Assembly: GCA_963169875.1 (NCBI GenBank)
Contig: CAUJEL010000046.1
Span: forward strand, 1 to 64,000
Reading direction: 5' to 3'
DNA length: 64,000 bases
DNA from: Candidatus Zhuqueibacterota bacterium
GTDB taxonomy: Bacteria; Zhuqueibacterota; Zhuqueibacteria; Residuimicrobiales; Residuimicrobiaceae
The notes below the pieces were generated by a model. It saw only the letters and a program-made list of their open reading frames with translations, had not been told where the DNA came from and did not search any database. This document shows, piece after piece, positions 25,641 to 34,525 of this stretch; within the stretch, counting starts at the first letter, position 1, and each line of letters starts with the position of its first letter. Both the position numbers and the translations under genes were made by a program.

Positions 25641-26693
25641 TCACTCCCAATCCCCATCGAACAGCTTCTCGAGAAACTCCCCGAAGGAGTGGACGCGATC
25701 CTGGTTCCTTGCGTATTTCATCCAGGCTGAACGGGTGGTTATGCCGATGGATCCTTCATAGATGCCGCCATCGCGCCAGACATCTTTCACCCGAACGGCG
25801 ATGACATTTTCACCGTTCCAGCGCACCAGATCACGAGGAATGGTGTAAAACCGCTCCATCTGGTACCAATTCGAATGAGCTGCATCTCCCTGCTCAAAAT
25901 TCATATCTCCAGTATAGCCAATACGCTCGCCGTTGAGATAAACCTCATCGACATCGTCAATCCGCCCCAGGGACAGGATGAGACGCTCATCTTCCAGATC
26001 GCGCCCAATCACTACTTTTTTCCGGTACCAGGCAAATCCATCATACTCGGCAAAGCCTTGATAGTCCCAACGCATGGGCACGATCAGCTCCTGCCAGTCG
26101 CTGTCATCGGCATCCCGGTCGCGCCAGGCCAGGTCATCTCCGGTGCGGAATTTCCAGGTGCCGCTGAGATTGACGTGCATGGCCAGCGCTTTGCGCTCAC
26201 TCTGAATACTCACGCCGCTGCCGACAATGCCACCTTCGAGTTCACTGTCATAAACCTGAATGGCGATGACATTTACGCCGCCATAATGCAGCAGCTCGGG
26301 AGGAAGATAATACGTACGCTGCGCCGAATAAGCCGTGAAGTATTTCGGTGGCATGCCGCCGGTTCCATTCAGCAGTTTGCCATTAAGATAAACCCGGTCG
26401 CAATCATCGATACGGCCGAGATGCAGAAAGAGAGTCTTCTCTTTCAGATCACGGGGCAGATCAAACTTTTTGCGGTACCAGGCAAATCCATCATAACCCG
26501 GAAAACCCTGATCTTCCCAGCGGCCGGGCACGCGAATGCTTTCCCAATGGCTGTCATCATACTCCGCTTGACTGTATTGCGGCCTGTCGCCAATTTCAAA
26601 TTTCCACTTGCCGCGCAGATCGACCTCGTTTATGCCCGCCAGACACAAAGCCGGCAGCAACACGATCCATATCCAGATATTTTTTCCATTCAT
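25641..26693 (-). CDS. secreted tandem GH2-type sugar-binding-domain protein, no catalytic domain
   Basis: A 350-residue exported protein (signal peptide NIWIWIVLLPALCLAG). It consists of two copies of the galactose-binding-like jelly roll found at the N-terminus of GH2 beta-galactosidases. Copy 1 has LRGKWKFEIGD, DDSHWESIRVPGRWEDQGFPGYDGFAWYRK (split here for length), HLGRIDDCDRVYLNG. Copy 2 has LSGTWKFRTGDD, YDGFAWYRKKV and LGRIDDVDEVYLNG. No GH2 catalytic TIM barrel follows, so it should bind rather than hydrolyse sugar. The start at 26693 is preceded by GAGGAGG; the longer frame to 26750 is rejected. Possibly a surface glycan-binding protein. Confidence 0.75.
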   Translation of the reverse strand: MNGKNIWIWIVLLPALCLAGINEVDLRGKWKFEIGDRPQYSQAEYDDSHWESIRVPGRWEDQGFPGYDGFAWYRKKFDLPRDLKEKTLFLHLGRIDDCDRVYLNGKLLNGTGGMPPKYFTAYSAQRTYYLPPELLHYGGVNVIAIQVYDSELEGGIVGSGVSIQSERKALAMHVNLSGTWKFRTGDDLAWRDRDADDSDWQELIVPMRWDYQGFAEYDGFAWYRKKVVIGRDLEDERLILSLGRIDDVDEVYLNGERIGYTGDMNFEQGDAAHSNWYQMERFYTIPRDLVRWNGENVIAVRVKDVWRDGGIYEGSIGITTRSAWMKYARNQDRVHSFGEFLEKLFDGDWE

Positions 26694-26781
26694 GATGAGT
26701 TCCTCCTCTTGACATCTCAATATACGCCCGGGAAAAATAAAAGGTGTCAAGACGGCGTAAAGAGATGTAAAAAATTGTCAT

Positions 26782-26958
26782 GCAGCTGAAGAATGTACCG
26801 CCAGAAACACAGAGATACACCAGGTCATTAAATCATGACTTGCCCTGGTCTCGAATCGTGCTCTCGGAAAAAGTCCGAATCAAGCACGCTTCTACAATCT
26901 CAGGCAATCCAGATCAGCGATTTTTGCGCACGCGGCGATTTATGAATTGAACAATACA
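26782..26958. repeat. degenerate relative of the MITE-like repeat
   Basis: AATGTACCGCCAGAAACACAGAGATACACC (given here in parts: TGTACCGCC, CACAGAGATACACC) at the left and CGCGGCGATTTATGAATTGAACAA at the right. These resemble the ends of copies A-D, mainly the right end. The centre is unrelated, so this is a decayed copy or a recombinant. It lies between the DinG-like gene and the GH2-like gene. Confidence 0.4.
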
Positions 26959-26975
26959 AGCAAGGGGAGTTTGCT

Positions 26976-29507
26976 TCAACGGCGGGAGAAGAAGGCTTCC
27001 AGTTCTGCAAAAACCTGTTCCTTGTTGCCGATGACGACGCGGCAGGGCGGCAGGGAATTCATGAAGCGTTTGCCATAATTCTTGCGGACGACGCGGTTGT
27101 CGAATATGATGACAGAACCGCGGTCGGTTTTGCGGCGGATGAGTCGTCCGAAGCCCTGTTTGAACTTGAGCACCGCCAGCGGCACGGCGTATTCCATGAA
27201 GGCATTGCCGCCGCCGCGCTCGATAGCCTCGTAGCGCGCCTGGATGATCGGTTCATCCGGGACTTTGAATGGCAGCTTGCTGATGATGACATTTTCGAGC
27301 GCCTCCCCTTCCACATCCACGCCCTCCCAGAAGGAATCGGTACCGAAAAGCACGGAGGATTTGTCGTGGCGAAAACGGTTCAGCAGCTGGTCGCGGTTTT
27401 CTTCCCCCTGTTTTAGCGGGGTGATGCCGAGCATTTTCAGCGACTCCGCCAGTTGCCGGTAGATAATATTAAGCAGCCCATAGGAAGTGAAAAGGATGAA
27501 AGCGCGGCCCTGGGAGATGGACACGGCGCGGTAAATCATCTTCGCCAGTTCATCTGCGAAGTTCCGGGCACCGGGATCGGGAATATCCATGGGCACACAA
27601 AGGACGGCCTGTTTTTGATAATCAAAGGGCGCCGGCAGCAGCAGCGCGGTGCGCCTGGTTTCCTCTTCGCGATTCAGGCCGATGCGCTGACCGAGGAAAT
27701 CGAAGCTGCCCTCAACGGCCAGTGTGGCGGAGGTCATCACCACGGTGCCGAACATATCGTACACCGCCTGTTTCATCATGGGGCTGATGTCTAGCGGTGA
27801 GGACTGAAAGCGTACAATATTGCGGCTGCGGTATCCGGGGCGCACTTCGATCCAGCGGATATTTTCTTCATCCTGTTTAAACACGACTTCTTCGATCACC
27901 GCGGCGGCTTCATCGAGCCGGTCCGCGGCAGCCTTGATTTCGATAACCACCGAAGCCCAGTCCTCCCTGGCCTGTTCCTGGGCACGATTGAGCAGCCCGG
28001 TCAATTGTCCCAGGTTGCCGGCCAGTTCGTGCAAACTGTCCGTGTACTCTTTGATGAGCCGGCTCAATCCCGAGTCCACCAGCAGAGCCTGGACCACCTC
28101 CGGCAGCAGCCGCAGTTTGATCTCGGTATTCTGGCTCTCCTGAGCAAAAGCCTTGACCGCCTCGTAGATATGATCCATGAGCACATGGGTTGACTCGTGC
28201 AAAGCGATCACTTCGGGCACCAGACGTGTGCTGATGGTGCTATCAATTTTTTGACACATCTCCGTATCGACGGTGCCGCGCACGCGGTTGAGTTTATTCA
28301 GGGCGGTGTGTAAATGGCCCTTGAACACCTGTTTGTGTTCGCGATGCAGGCGGCTTAGCATGCGCATGATACCGGCGCGGGTGATACGGTCGCCAAAATA
28401 GTTGGTCGCCACATCCTCGATATGATGCGCTTCATCGAAAATGATGCGCTCATAGGGTGGCAGGACCGCCGCTTCGCTCATCGAACCGATCTGGTAGCGA
28501 ATGGAAAGATCGGCGAAAAGGAGATGATGATTCACCACCAGCAGATGCGCCCGGGCCGCGAACCGCCGCGCCCTGTTGACAAAACAGTCCCGGAAATGGG
28601 GACAGCGGCTGCGGGTGCAGGTATCACCTTCGGCGGCGATTTTTTCCCAGACGATGTCGCGCGGCAGCATGCCCAGATCCGACTTGGAGCCATCCTGGGA
28701 TGTTTCCGCCCAGGCGAGCAGCTGCAGCAGCTCGGCCTTGTCCTCTTCATCGCTGTGGAGATCAAGTTCGCCCCTGATCTCATGCACCTTGCGCAGGCAG
28801 ACATAATTGCTGCGGCCTTTTACCAAAACCGCGGTGAAAGCATCGGGAAGCACTTTTTGCAAAAAAGGGATGTCTTTTTTGATCAACTGTTCCTGCAGAT
28901 TGATGGTATTGGTGGAGACCACCACCCGTTCCTTATTCTGCAGCGCCCAGCGGATGGCGGGGAGCAGATAGGCGAGGGTTTTGCCGGTCCCGGTGCCCGC
29001 CTCGATGACCGCGATTTTATCCTCATTGAACGCCCCGGCTACGGAACGGATCATCTCCTCCTGCTGCGGACGGGATTCATACCCGGAGAGTTTTTTGGAA
29101 ACCGGTCCGCCGGGATGGATGATTTGCACCAGGTTATCAGCTTCGAGCGGGACCTTTTCATGCTTGGCAAAAGGCTCGACCACGACATAAATATCATCCA
29201 CCTCATTGTTGACGATATAAAAACCAACCCGGAAGGGGTCGAGGGCCATGGCGATGGCGAGATCGGCTTCGGAGGGGGTGAGATGGCCGGAAGGGTGATT
29301 GTGAATGACGACATCGGCCTCGGCCGCCAGATTCATGATGGCGGGCACAGCCGTGCGATGGCCGCGCGCCGCCACAGAAGCCTGGTGGCAGACGAGATCC
29401 TCTTCGGTATATCCGACGAAAAAGACTTCGTTGCCGTGGGCCTCATCAATGGCCTGACGGATAACGTCGATGACATCGGTGGAGAGATATTTTTCGATGT
29501 GGGACAA
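26976..29507 (-). CDS. DinG-family helicase with N-terminal JAMM (MPN+/RadC-like) domain
   Basis: An 843-residue fusion. Residues 1-115 form a JAMM metalloprotease-type domain with Glu27 (NEVFF), His69 and His71 (IHNHPSG), Ser79 and Asp82, i.e. HxHx7SxxD, as in RadC. The rest is an XPD/DinG superfamily 2 helicase: Walker A EAGTGTGKT (169-177), four Fe-S cysteines (YVCLRK, then CTRSRCPHFRDC), DEAH box IIFDEAHHIED, and motifs VI-like QGFGRLIRRKTDRG. DinG helicases usually carry an exonuclease or nothing at the N-terminus. The TTG start at 29507 has TTAGGAAAAATA before it. The in-frame extension to 29753 is a translation of the G palindrome, so it is spurious. DNA repair or R-loop removal is inferred. 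Confidence 0.85.
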   Translation of the reverse strand: MSHIEKYLSTDVIDVIRQAIDEAHGNEVFFVGYTEEDLVCHQASVAARGHRTAVPAIMNLAAEADVVIHNHPSGHLTPSEADLAIAMALDPFRVGFYIVNNEVDDIYVVVEPFAKHEKVPLEADNLVQIIHPGGPVSKKLSGYESRPQQEEMIRSVAGAFNEDKIAVIEAGTGTGKTLAYLLPAIRWALQNKERVVVSTNTINLQEQLIKKDIPFLQKVLPDAFTAVLVKGRSNYVCLRKVHEIRGELDLHSDEEDKAELLQLLAWAETSQDGSKSDLGMLPRDIVWEKIAAEGDTCTRSRCPHFRDCFVNRARRFAARAHLLVVNHHLLFADLSIRYQIGSMSEAAVLPPYERIIFDEAHHIEDVATNYFGDRITRAGIMRMLSRLHREHKQVFKGHLHTALNKLNRVRGTVDTEMCQKIDSTISTRLVPEVIALHESTHVLMDHIYEAVKAFAQESQNTEIKLRLLPEVVQALLVDSGLSRLIKEYTDSLHELAGNLGQLTGLLNRAQEQAREDWASVVIEIKAAADRLDEAAAVIEEVVFKQDEENIRWIEVRPGYRSRNIVRFQSSPLDISPMMKQAVYDMFGTVVMTSATLAVEGSFDFLGQRIGLNREEETRRTALLLPAPFDYQKQAVLCVPMDIPDPGARNFADELAKMIYRAVSISQGRAFILFTSYGLLNIIYRQLAESLKMLGITPLKQGEENRDQLLNRFRHDKSSVLFGTDSFWEGVDVEGEALENVIISKLPFKVPDEPIIQARYEAIERGGGNAFMEYAVPLAVLKFKQGFGRLIRRKTDRGSVIIFDNRVVRKNYGKRFMNSLPPCRVVIGNKEQVFAELEAFFSRR

Positions 29508-29569
29508 TATTTTTCCTAATCCGACAAATCTTTTTGCATGGCCTACGGCTGTTCCACACCTGCTTTGGG

Positions 29570-29720
29570 ATGTTCGATCGCGCTCTGGAGAGCGCCCCTG
29601 TAAATGCGTTTCCAATGCTCCTGCAGGAGGCCTCTCCTGAGGCCGACCTCTGTGTCTCCGTGCCTCGTGGTGAAAAAGATTAACCACAGGGACACAGAGG
29701 CACAGAGAAAAAAGATGTTC
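29570..29720. repeat. palindromic intergenic element (CTCTGTGTCTCCGTG type)
   Basis: The arm CTCTGTGTCTCCGTGCCTCGTGGT (29648-29671; motif given in two parts: CTCTGTGTCTCC, GTGCCTCGTGGT) pairs imperfectly with ACCACAGGGACACAGAGGCACAGAG at 29683-29707 around GAAAAAGATTA. Another short palindrome, GCGCTCTGGAGAGCGC, lies at 29580-29595, and GGAGGCCTCTCCTGAGGCC is at about 29624. They form a cluster between the DinG-like and YpfJ-like genes. Confidence 0.6.
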
Positions 29721-29762
29721 CAAGTTGGGGCCCATCTGCGAGATAGAGCCCAACGGCGTTGT

Positions 29763-30608
29763 CTAGAGTCCCATCTCCGAAAACGTATCGCCCTGTTTCA
29801 GGTCGCCGGTTTGGAATCCCTTTTTAAACCAATACTGCCGCTGCTTCGAAGAACCATGGGTGAAGGCATCCGGGACGACATAACCTTGCGTGCGTTTCTG
29901 GATGCGATCATCACCGACAGCGCTGGCTGCATTCAAGGCCTCTTCCAGATCTCCGGACTCTAAAATATTGTGCATCCTCTCTGCATAGTGGGCCCATACA
30001 CCCGCGAGAAAATCCGCCTGCAACTCCAGCGCCACGCTGTACTGATTATACTCCGCTTCGCTGATGCGTCCGCGCATGGCATCGATCTGATCGGTGATGC
30101 CCATCAAATTCTGGACATGGTGCCCGATCTCGTGCGAAATGACATAGGCAATGGCAAAATCACCCGGCGCTTGAAAATCGTGTTTCAGTTCCTCAAAGAA
30201 AGACAGGTCAATGTAAACTTTTTGATCCGGCGGACAATAAAAAGGTCCCGTGGCGGCGCTGCCGTAGCCGCACGCGGATTGGATGGCATCGGTGTAGAGC
30301 ACCAGCTTGGGTTCCTGATAGGTCTGGCCGCTCTGTTGAAAAATCGTATTCCAGACATCTTCGGTTTCGGCCAGAACAACGCCGACGAACTGCGCCATCT
30401 GGTTTTCTTCGGTGCTTCGCGGCTGCGTCTGTACCGTCGCGGTATTGGATTCGGGCATATTCTGCAGCAGCTGTTGGGGATCCCCACCGAGAAGCCAGAC
30501 CAGCAAAACAATGATCAGCGTGCCGATGCCGCCACCGACCATTCGGCGCGACGTGGTGCCGCGCACATCTTCAACATTATCGCTTTGACGCCGTCCCATC
30601 CAACGCAT
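29763..30608 (-). CDS. YpfJ-type neutral zinc metallopeptidase
   Basis: A 281-residue membrane-anchored protein. It starts MRWMGRRQSDNVEDVRG, has one transmembrane helix (TLIIVLLVWLLGGD) and a periplasmic domain with the zinc motif HEIGHHVQNLMG; the third ligand (E...D region, ELQADFLAGVW) is the usual gluzincin-like one. The family is putative neutral zinc metallopeptidase, with substrate unknown. The ATG at 30608 is fixed by GAGGAGG; the longer in-frame start at 30644 has no ribosome site. No partner gene is evident. Confidence 0.85.
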   Translation of the reverse strand: MRWMGRRQSDNVEDVRGTTSRRMVGGGIGTLIIVLLVWLLGGDPQQLLQNMPESNTATVQTQPRSTEENQMAQFVGVVLAETEDVWNTIFQQSGQTYQEPKLVLYTDAIQSACGYGSAATGPFYCPPDQKVYIDLSFFEELKHDFQAPGDFAIAYVISHEIGHHVQNLMGITDQIDAMRGRISEAEYNQYSVALELQADFLAGVWAHYAERMHNILESGDLEEALNAASAVGDDRIQKRTQGYVVPDAFTHGSSKQRQYWFKKGFQTGDLKQGDTFSEMGL

Positions 30609-30893
30609 GATAAATCCTCCTCGAAAGAGAAATTCCGCCGGCATTATTCCAGACAGAAAAGTGCATTCACATTGGAAATAAAACCGGTTGTTCGACCATC
30701 AAAGACTCCCCCTGGAAAATCTGATAATGGATTTGCATCCATGGCAAGCGCATATCCCGGGTGAGCTTGAAATATTGACCACGCAGAAATATAGCCTTTT
30801 GAAATTCATGATTCAAGAAAAAAATCATAGGGTTTTTTCACGATTATCCGTAATAGTATATGAGCATGAATTCTACAAAAAAGTGGTGTGCCT

Positions 30894-31862
30894 ATGCATA
30901 AAAGCTACAAAATAATCGCCAAAAGACTTGCAGGCGAAATCAGCGAAGATGATCCCGAATTTTTGCAGTGGCGGCAGCGTGCTGATGAAAATGGAAACTG
31001 GTATCAATCCATCGAAAAAAGATGGGATGAATTCGCGGCTGTCACTTCCACAGATCAACCGGATTTAGCCAGGGGTTGGCAAAAACTAACACAGGAATTA
31101 AAGCCGCTGGCCCAGAACCGGACAAAACCCGTGCGGCGTTTTCAACTCGCACCCGCTTTCTCCGTGGCGTTCGCTCTGACCGCTCTGGTACTCTTTTTCT
31201 TGGTCTGGCATTCCACGCAACCCGAGATGCAATGGCTTGAAATGACCACAGCCAATGCGGAAAAGCGGATCGTTGTTCTGGCAGATGGATCCAAAGTTAC
31301 GCTGAACAGCGCATCGCGCTTGCACTATCCCAGCACATTCAAATCCGGAGAGCGCGCCTGCCGCCTCGAGGGTGAAGCTTTTTTTGAAATTATACAAAAT
31401 GCGCACCACCCCTTTGTGGTGCAGACAGATAATTCTCGCATCACCGTACTCGGCACGAGCTACAACGTCTGCAACAGGGATGGCAAGACGCGCGTGATCG
31501 TGCTTGATGGACGCGTAAGATTACAGATGCTTGTTTCCGACAAAGCAGTAATACTGAATGCTGGACAAACCTCTACGGTGGTCGGCCAGAACCCGCCGAC
31601 ACCCGTTCAAACGAGTACTTCCCTTGCAGAATTGGCCTGGCTGCAGAATCGGCTTTATTTTGAAAAGACCTCCCTCAATGAGGTGGTCGCGGAACTGGAA
31701 CGCTTTTATGACATTTCAATACATATAGAAAATCAGCGTTTTGCATCCATGACCTTGACGGGTGAATTTACCGACCTGTCTGCTGATTCCGCCATTGCAT
31801 CCATTTGCCTGACCCTGGAAATTCATTATCGCAAAGAACTGGACATCTATTATCTATTTTAG
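30894..31862 (+). CDS. FecR-family anti-sigma factor
   Basis: A 322-residue inner-membrane regulator. The N-terminal about 80 residues are the cytoplasmic sigma-binding part, followed by one membrane helix (FALTALVLFFLVW) and a periplasmic FecR domain: VVLADGSKVTLNSASRL, GEAFFEI, FVVQTDNSRITVLGTSYNV, GRVRLQ. The C-terminal DUF4974-like region (YFEKTSLNEVVAELERFYDISIHI) is typical of Bacteroidota FecR. It holds an ECF sigma factor until a TonB receptor relays ligand binding. ATG 30894 is preferred; GTG two codons earlier is possible. Three bases separate its stop from the receptor start. The sigma gene is at the far end of this operon. Confidence 0.88.
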   Translation: MHKSYKIIAKRLAGEISEDDPEFLQWRQRADENGNWYQSIEKRWDEFAAVTSTDQPDLARGWQKLTQELKPLAQNRTKPVRRFQLAPAFSVAFALTALVLFFLVWHSTQPEMQWLEMTTANAEKRIVVLADGSKVTLNSASRLHYPSTFKSGERACRLEGEAFFEIIQNAHHPFVVQTDNSRITVLGTSYNVCNRDGKTRVIVLDGRVRLQMLVSDKAVILNAGQTSTVVGQNPPTPVQTSTSLAELAWLQNRLYFEKTSLNEVVAELERFYDISIHIENQRFASMTLTGEFTDLSADSAIASICLTLEIHYRKELDIYYLF

Positions 31863-31865
31863 AAA

Positions 31866-34517
31866 ATGCCCATGAACCGACTCCTCTCATACTATTTCCT
31901 GGTGGTTCTCGTACTGGCCGCGTGCATCGGGATCAGTCCCGGCCAGGGGAAAAATTCCCAGATGGCATTGCGGGAACTATTGCGCCAATTCAGCAAGAAA
32001 ACCGGCACGCGGCTGATCTACAACGATGCCCTGGTCGAAGGTAAGATGGCTGACGCCGCCCTTGCCGAGATCGGAAACGACAGCTCGATCGCCGCCATCC
32101 TGGAACAGAATGGCGTTCGCTGGAAAAAACTGCCGAACGGCCCGATGATCCTTTACAGCCAACAGGAGCGCAATATCACCGGAATGATCATCGACAAAGA
32201 GCAAAACGCCGGCGTGCCCTATGCGAATATCCGTCTGAAAGGAACTCACGCCGGCACCACTTCAGACGAAAATGGCTTCTTTCATATCATGGTGCAGCCG
32301 GTTCACCTGTGCACACTGCTGGTGGCCCATATCGGCTATCAAAGCTATGAAATGCCGTTGCTCCTGTCCAGCAAACAGGAAAAAGTGCTGGTTCCCCTGC
32401 AGCAACGGCAGCTGCCCGTACCGGGTATGACCATTACAGCGAATTCAGAGCCGGATGGGATATTTTCACGTGATGGCAACTATGTTCTCAGCCCTGCAAA
32501 AATCGCAGCAATACCCGGCGAATCGCCCAAAGATATCCTGCAGGCCGTCCAATCGCTGCCCGGCATGACCTCCTTCGACACCGGCTTGTCGGTTCATGGC
32601 AACTGGCCGGGCCAGAACAGAATCCTGTTCAATGGCATTCCGATCCTGGCCCCCTATCATCTCTTTGGATTTATATCCGCCGTGGATCCGCAGACCATCG
32701 ATGAAGTGACCGTCTACCGCGGCCGTGGTCCTTTTGAACTGGGAGATTTCTCCGGGGGCATTATTTTATTAAAAAGCTTGACCCATCATCCGAAGCGACC
32801 ACAAATGACGGTTGGCATCAACTCTTTGTACAGCCATGCAATGTGCAAAATTCCAGTCGCGAAAACCAGCGCCTTGCTGCTTTCCTTTCGCGATAGCCAT
32901 CTGCAAAAAAATTTACCACTCTACCGACAAATCTTTAGATATCAAACCGGGTATGACCTTTCCGTACCTGTCGAGCAATATGGCCGAACCACCCAACCTC
33001 ATTCAATTATGATGGATGGCAGCATGGTTCTGAAGTGGAATGCCACAAAAAAACATGCCTTTGAGGGCAGCGTTCTGTGGCATCAGAATCGTTATTGGCA
33101 GGCTGATATTTCAGGAGAACCCCTGACCGATGATTACCAGGGCGAGAATAATTCAGTTTGGACGGGTTTAACGTGGGGTTTCAAGTACCGGCAGATCTGG
33201 AACGCCAAATGGCTATCCACGCTCACCGTGTATCAAGCCGGCAACCGCTCTGATTTTGCCGATTATGCGACTGCTTATCGTATGACGTTCATCGACCGGA
33301 ATGTTAAATGGGATCACACCTATCAATATTCAGAAAGACAAACCTTCCTGCTTGGTCTCGGATTTGCGCAAAAAAATCTCAGCAAACAATACGCCTGGTG
33401 GCAAGAGCCCTATGTAATTTATCCACCCGAACGAGGCCGGCAGTGGTACCTGAGCGCACAACACCAGTTGCAGGTTGCATCACATTTCCACATCGAATCC
33501 GGGCTTCATGCCACACAATATGTCTTTAAAACCGAAGAACCTGTGCTTCTTATGAAACCGCCCTATCAGAAAACCTGTTATGAACCGTCTTTACGACTCA
33601 TTTATAAAATAAATGAATCCTGGAGTACGGACCTGGATTTATATCAATCTTATCAATTTGCCTATAGCATCGATTATCCGCCGTCGCAGCGGGAAGTCCG
33701 TTTCGAATACCGTGTCGGGAAGGCGCTGCCGGACTGGCAATTGGCTGAGAAACTGCATCAACCTGTTCGCACCCGACATGCCCAGGTAAGTGCGTATTTT
33801 TCCAATAACGTTTTTGACTGCAGTGTTGCAGCATATGCACAGCATACCTTAAATTATGATATGGGAACCATGGTCGGGCTGCAAAATCTTGATATCTCTT
33901 CACCCTACCAGGTGGTCAATTCACATCAATCCAGCATGGGCGTTGATTGTTTCCTTGAAAAAAGATCAGAAACAGTGACAGGCTGGTTGTCATACACGTT
34001 GGGACGTGTGCGTGAACACGGAAATCTGCTGCCAAATGAAAACTATGCCGAACTCGGCTCCACCTCTATCAGTTCACTTTTCACAGAGGATCACGCATCC
34101 CCGCTGGATATACGCCATGCTGTAAACCTTGGCCTTCAGGCAAGCATCAAGAACTGGAACCTGTCAGCCGTGTGGAAATACCATAGTGGACAACCCTATA
34201 ACAAACCCGTTGGTTTTTTTCAATTGAAGGACTTGGAGAATAATATAGGATACTATTTTGATTTTTATGGGATCAACAGGTTCCGGCTGCCGCACTATCA
34301 AGCCATAAATATCTCGCTGACCAAGTCTTACTTTTCAGCATCCCGAAACAGATCCCTTGAATTGGGAATCACCGTGACCAATCTGCTGGGCCATAAAAAT
34401 GTCCTGTATCGAACCTATCATCTGGAAAAGAACAGCCAGGATCAACCGTTTATCCGTACCAGTGAAGTCCTGACGCCGCGCTTCCAACCCAATCTCTTTC
34501 TGGCACTGACTTTATAA
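31866..34517 (+). CDS. TonB-dependent receptor with STN signalling domain
   Basis: An 883-residue outer-membrane receptor. The order is signal peptide (to about residue 30), STN domain (about 35-95: ALRELLRQFSKKTGTRLIY), CarboxypepD_reg-like domain (ITGMIIDKEQNAGVPYANIRLKGTHAGT), plug (about 190-310: SPKDILQAVQSLPGM, VYRGRGPFELGDFSGGIILL) and beta barrel. An STN domain marks receptors that signal to FecR. The C-terminus is short on the classic final aromatic (ends LALTL). The gene follows fecR by three bases and precedes the DUF4249-like lipoprotein by 8. The ligand is unknown; iron, vitamin or sugar are all possible. Confidence 0.85.
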   Translation: MPMNRLLSYYFLVVLVLAACIGISPGQGKNSQMALRELLRQFSKKTGTRLIYNDALVEGKMADAALAEIGNDSSIAAILEQNGVRWKKLPNGPMILYSQQERNITGMIIDKEQNAGVPYANIRLKGTHAGTTSDENGFFHIMVQPVHLCTLLVAHIGYQSYEMPLLLSSKQEKVLVPLQQRQLPVPGMTITANSEPDGIFSRDGNYVLSPAKIAAIPGESPKDILQAVQSLPGMTSFDTGLSVHGNWPGQNRILFNGIPILAPYHLFGFISAVDPQTIDEVTVYRGRGPFELGDFSGGIILLKSLTHHPKRPQMTVGINSLYSHAMCKIPVAKTSALLLSFRDSHLQKNLPLYRQIFRYQTGYDLSVPVEQYGRTTQPHSIMMDGSMVLKWNATKKHAFEGSVLWHQNRYWQADISGEPLTDDYQGENNSVWTGLTWGFKYRQIWNAKWLSTLTVYQAGNRSDFADYATAYRMTFIDRNVKWDHTYQYSERQTFLLGLGFAQKNLSKQYAWWQEPYVIYPPERGRQWYLSAQHQLQVASHFHIESGLHATQYVFKTEEPVLLMKPPYQKTCYEPSLRLIYKINESWSTDLDLYQSYQFAYSIDYPPSQREVRFEYRVGKALPDWQLAEKLHQPVRTRHAQVSAYFSNNVFDCSVAAYAQHTLNYDMGTMVGLQNLDISSPYQVVNSHQSSMGVDCFLEKRSETVTGWLSYTLGRVREHGNLLPNENYAELGSTSISSLFTEDHASPLDIRHAVNLGLQASIKNWNLSAVWKYHSGQPYNKPVGFFQLKDLENNIGYYFDFYGINRFRLPHYQAINISLTKSYFSASRNRSLELGITVTNLLGHKNVLYRTYHLEKNSQDQPFIRTSEVLTPRFQPNLFLALTL

Positions 34518-34525
34518 GGGCAACC

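Noticed and set aside
28422..29519. 365-codon plus-strand ORF opposite the DinG-like gene
   Set aside because: Antisense shadow; the motifs of the helicase are on the other strand.
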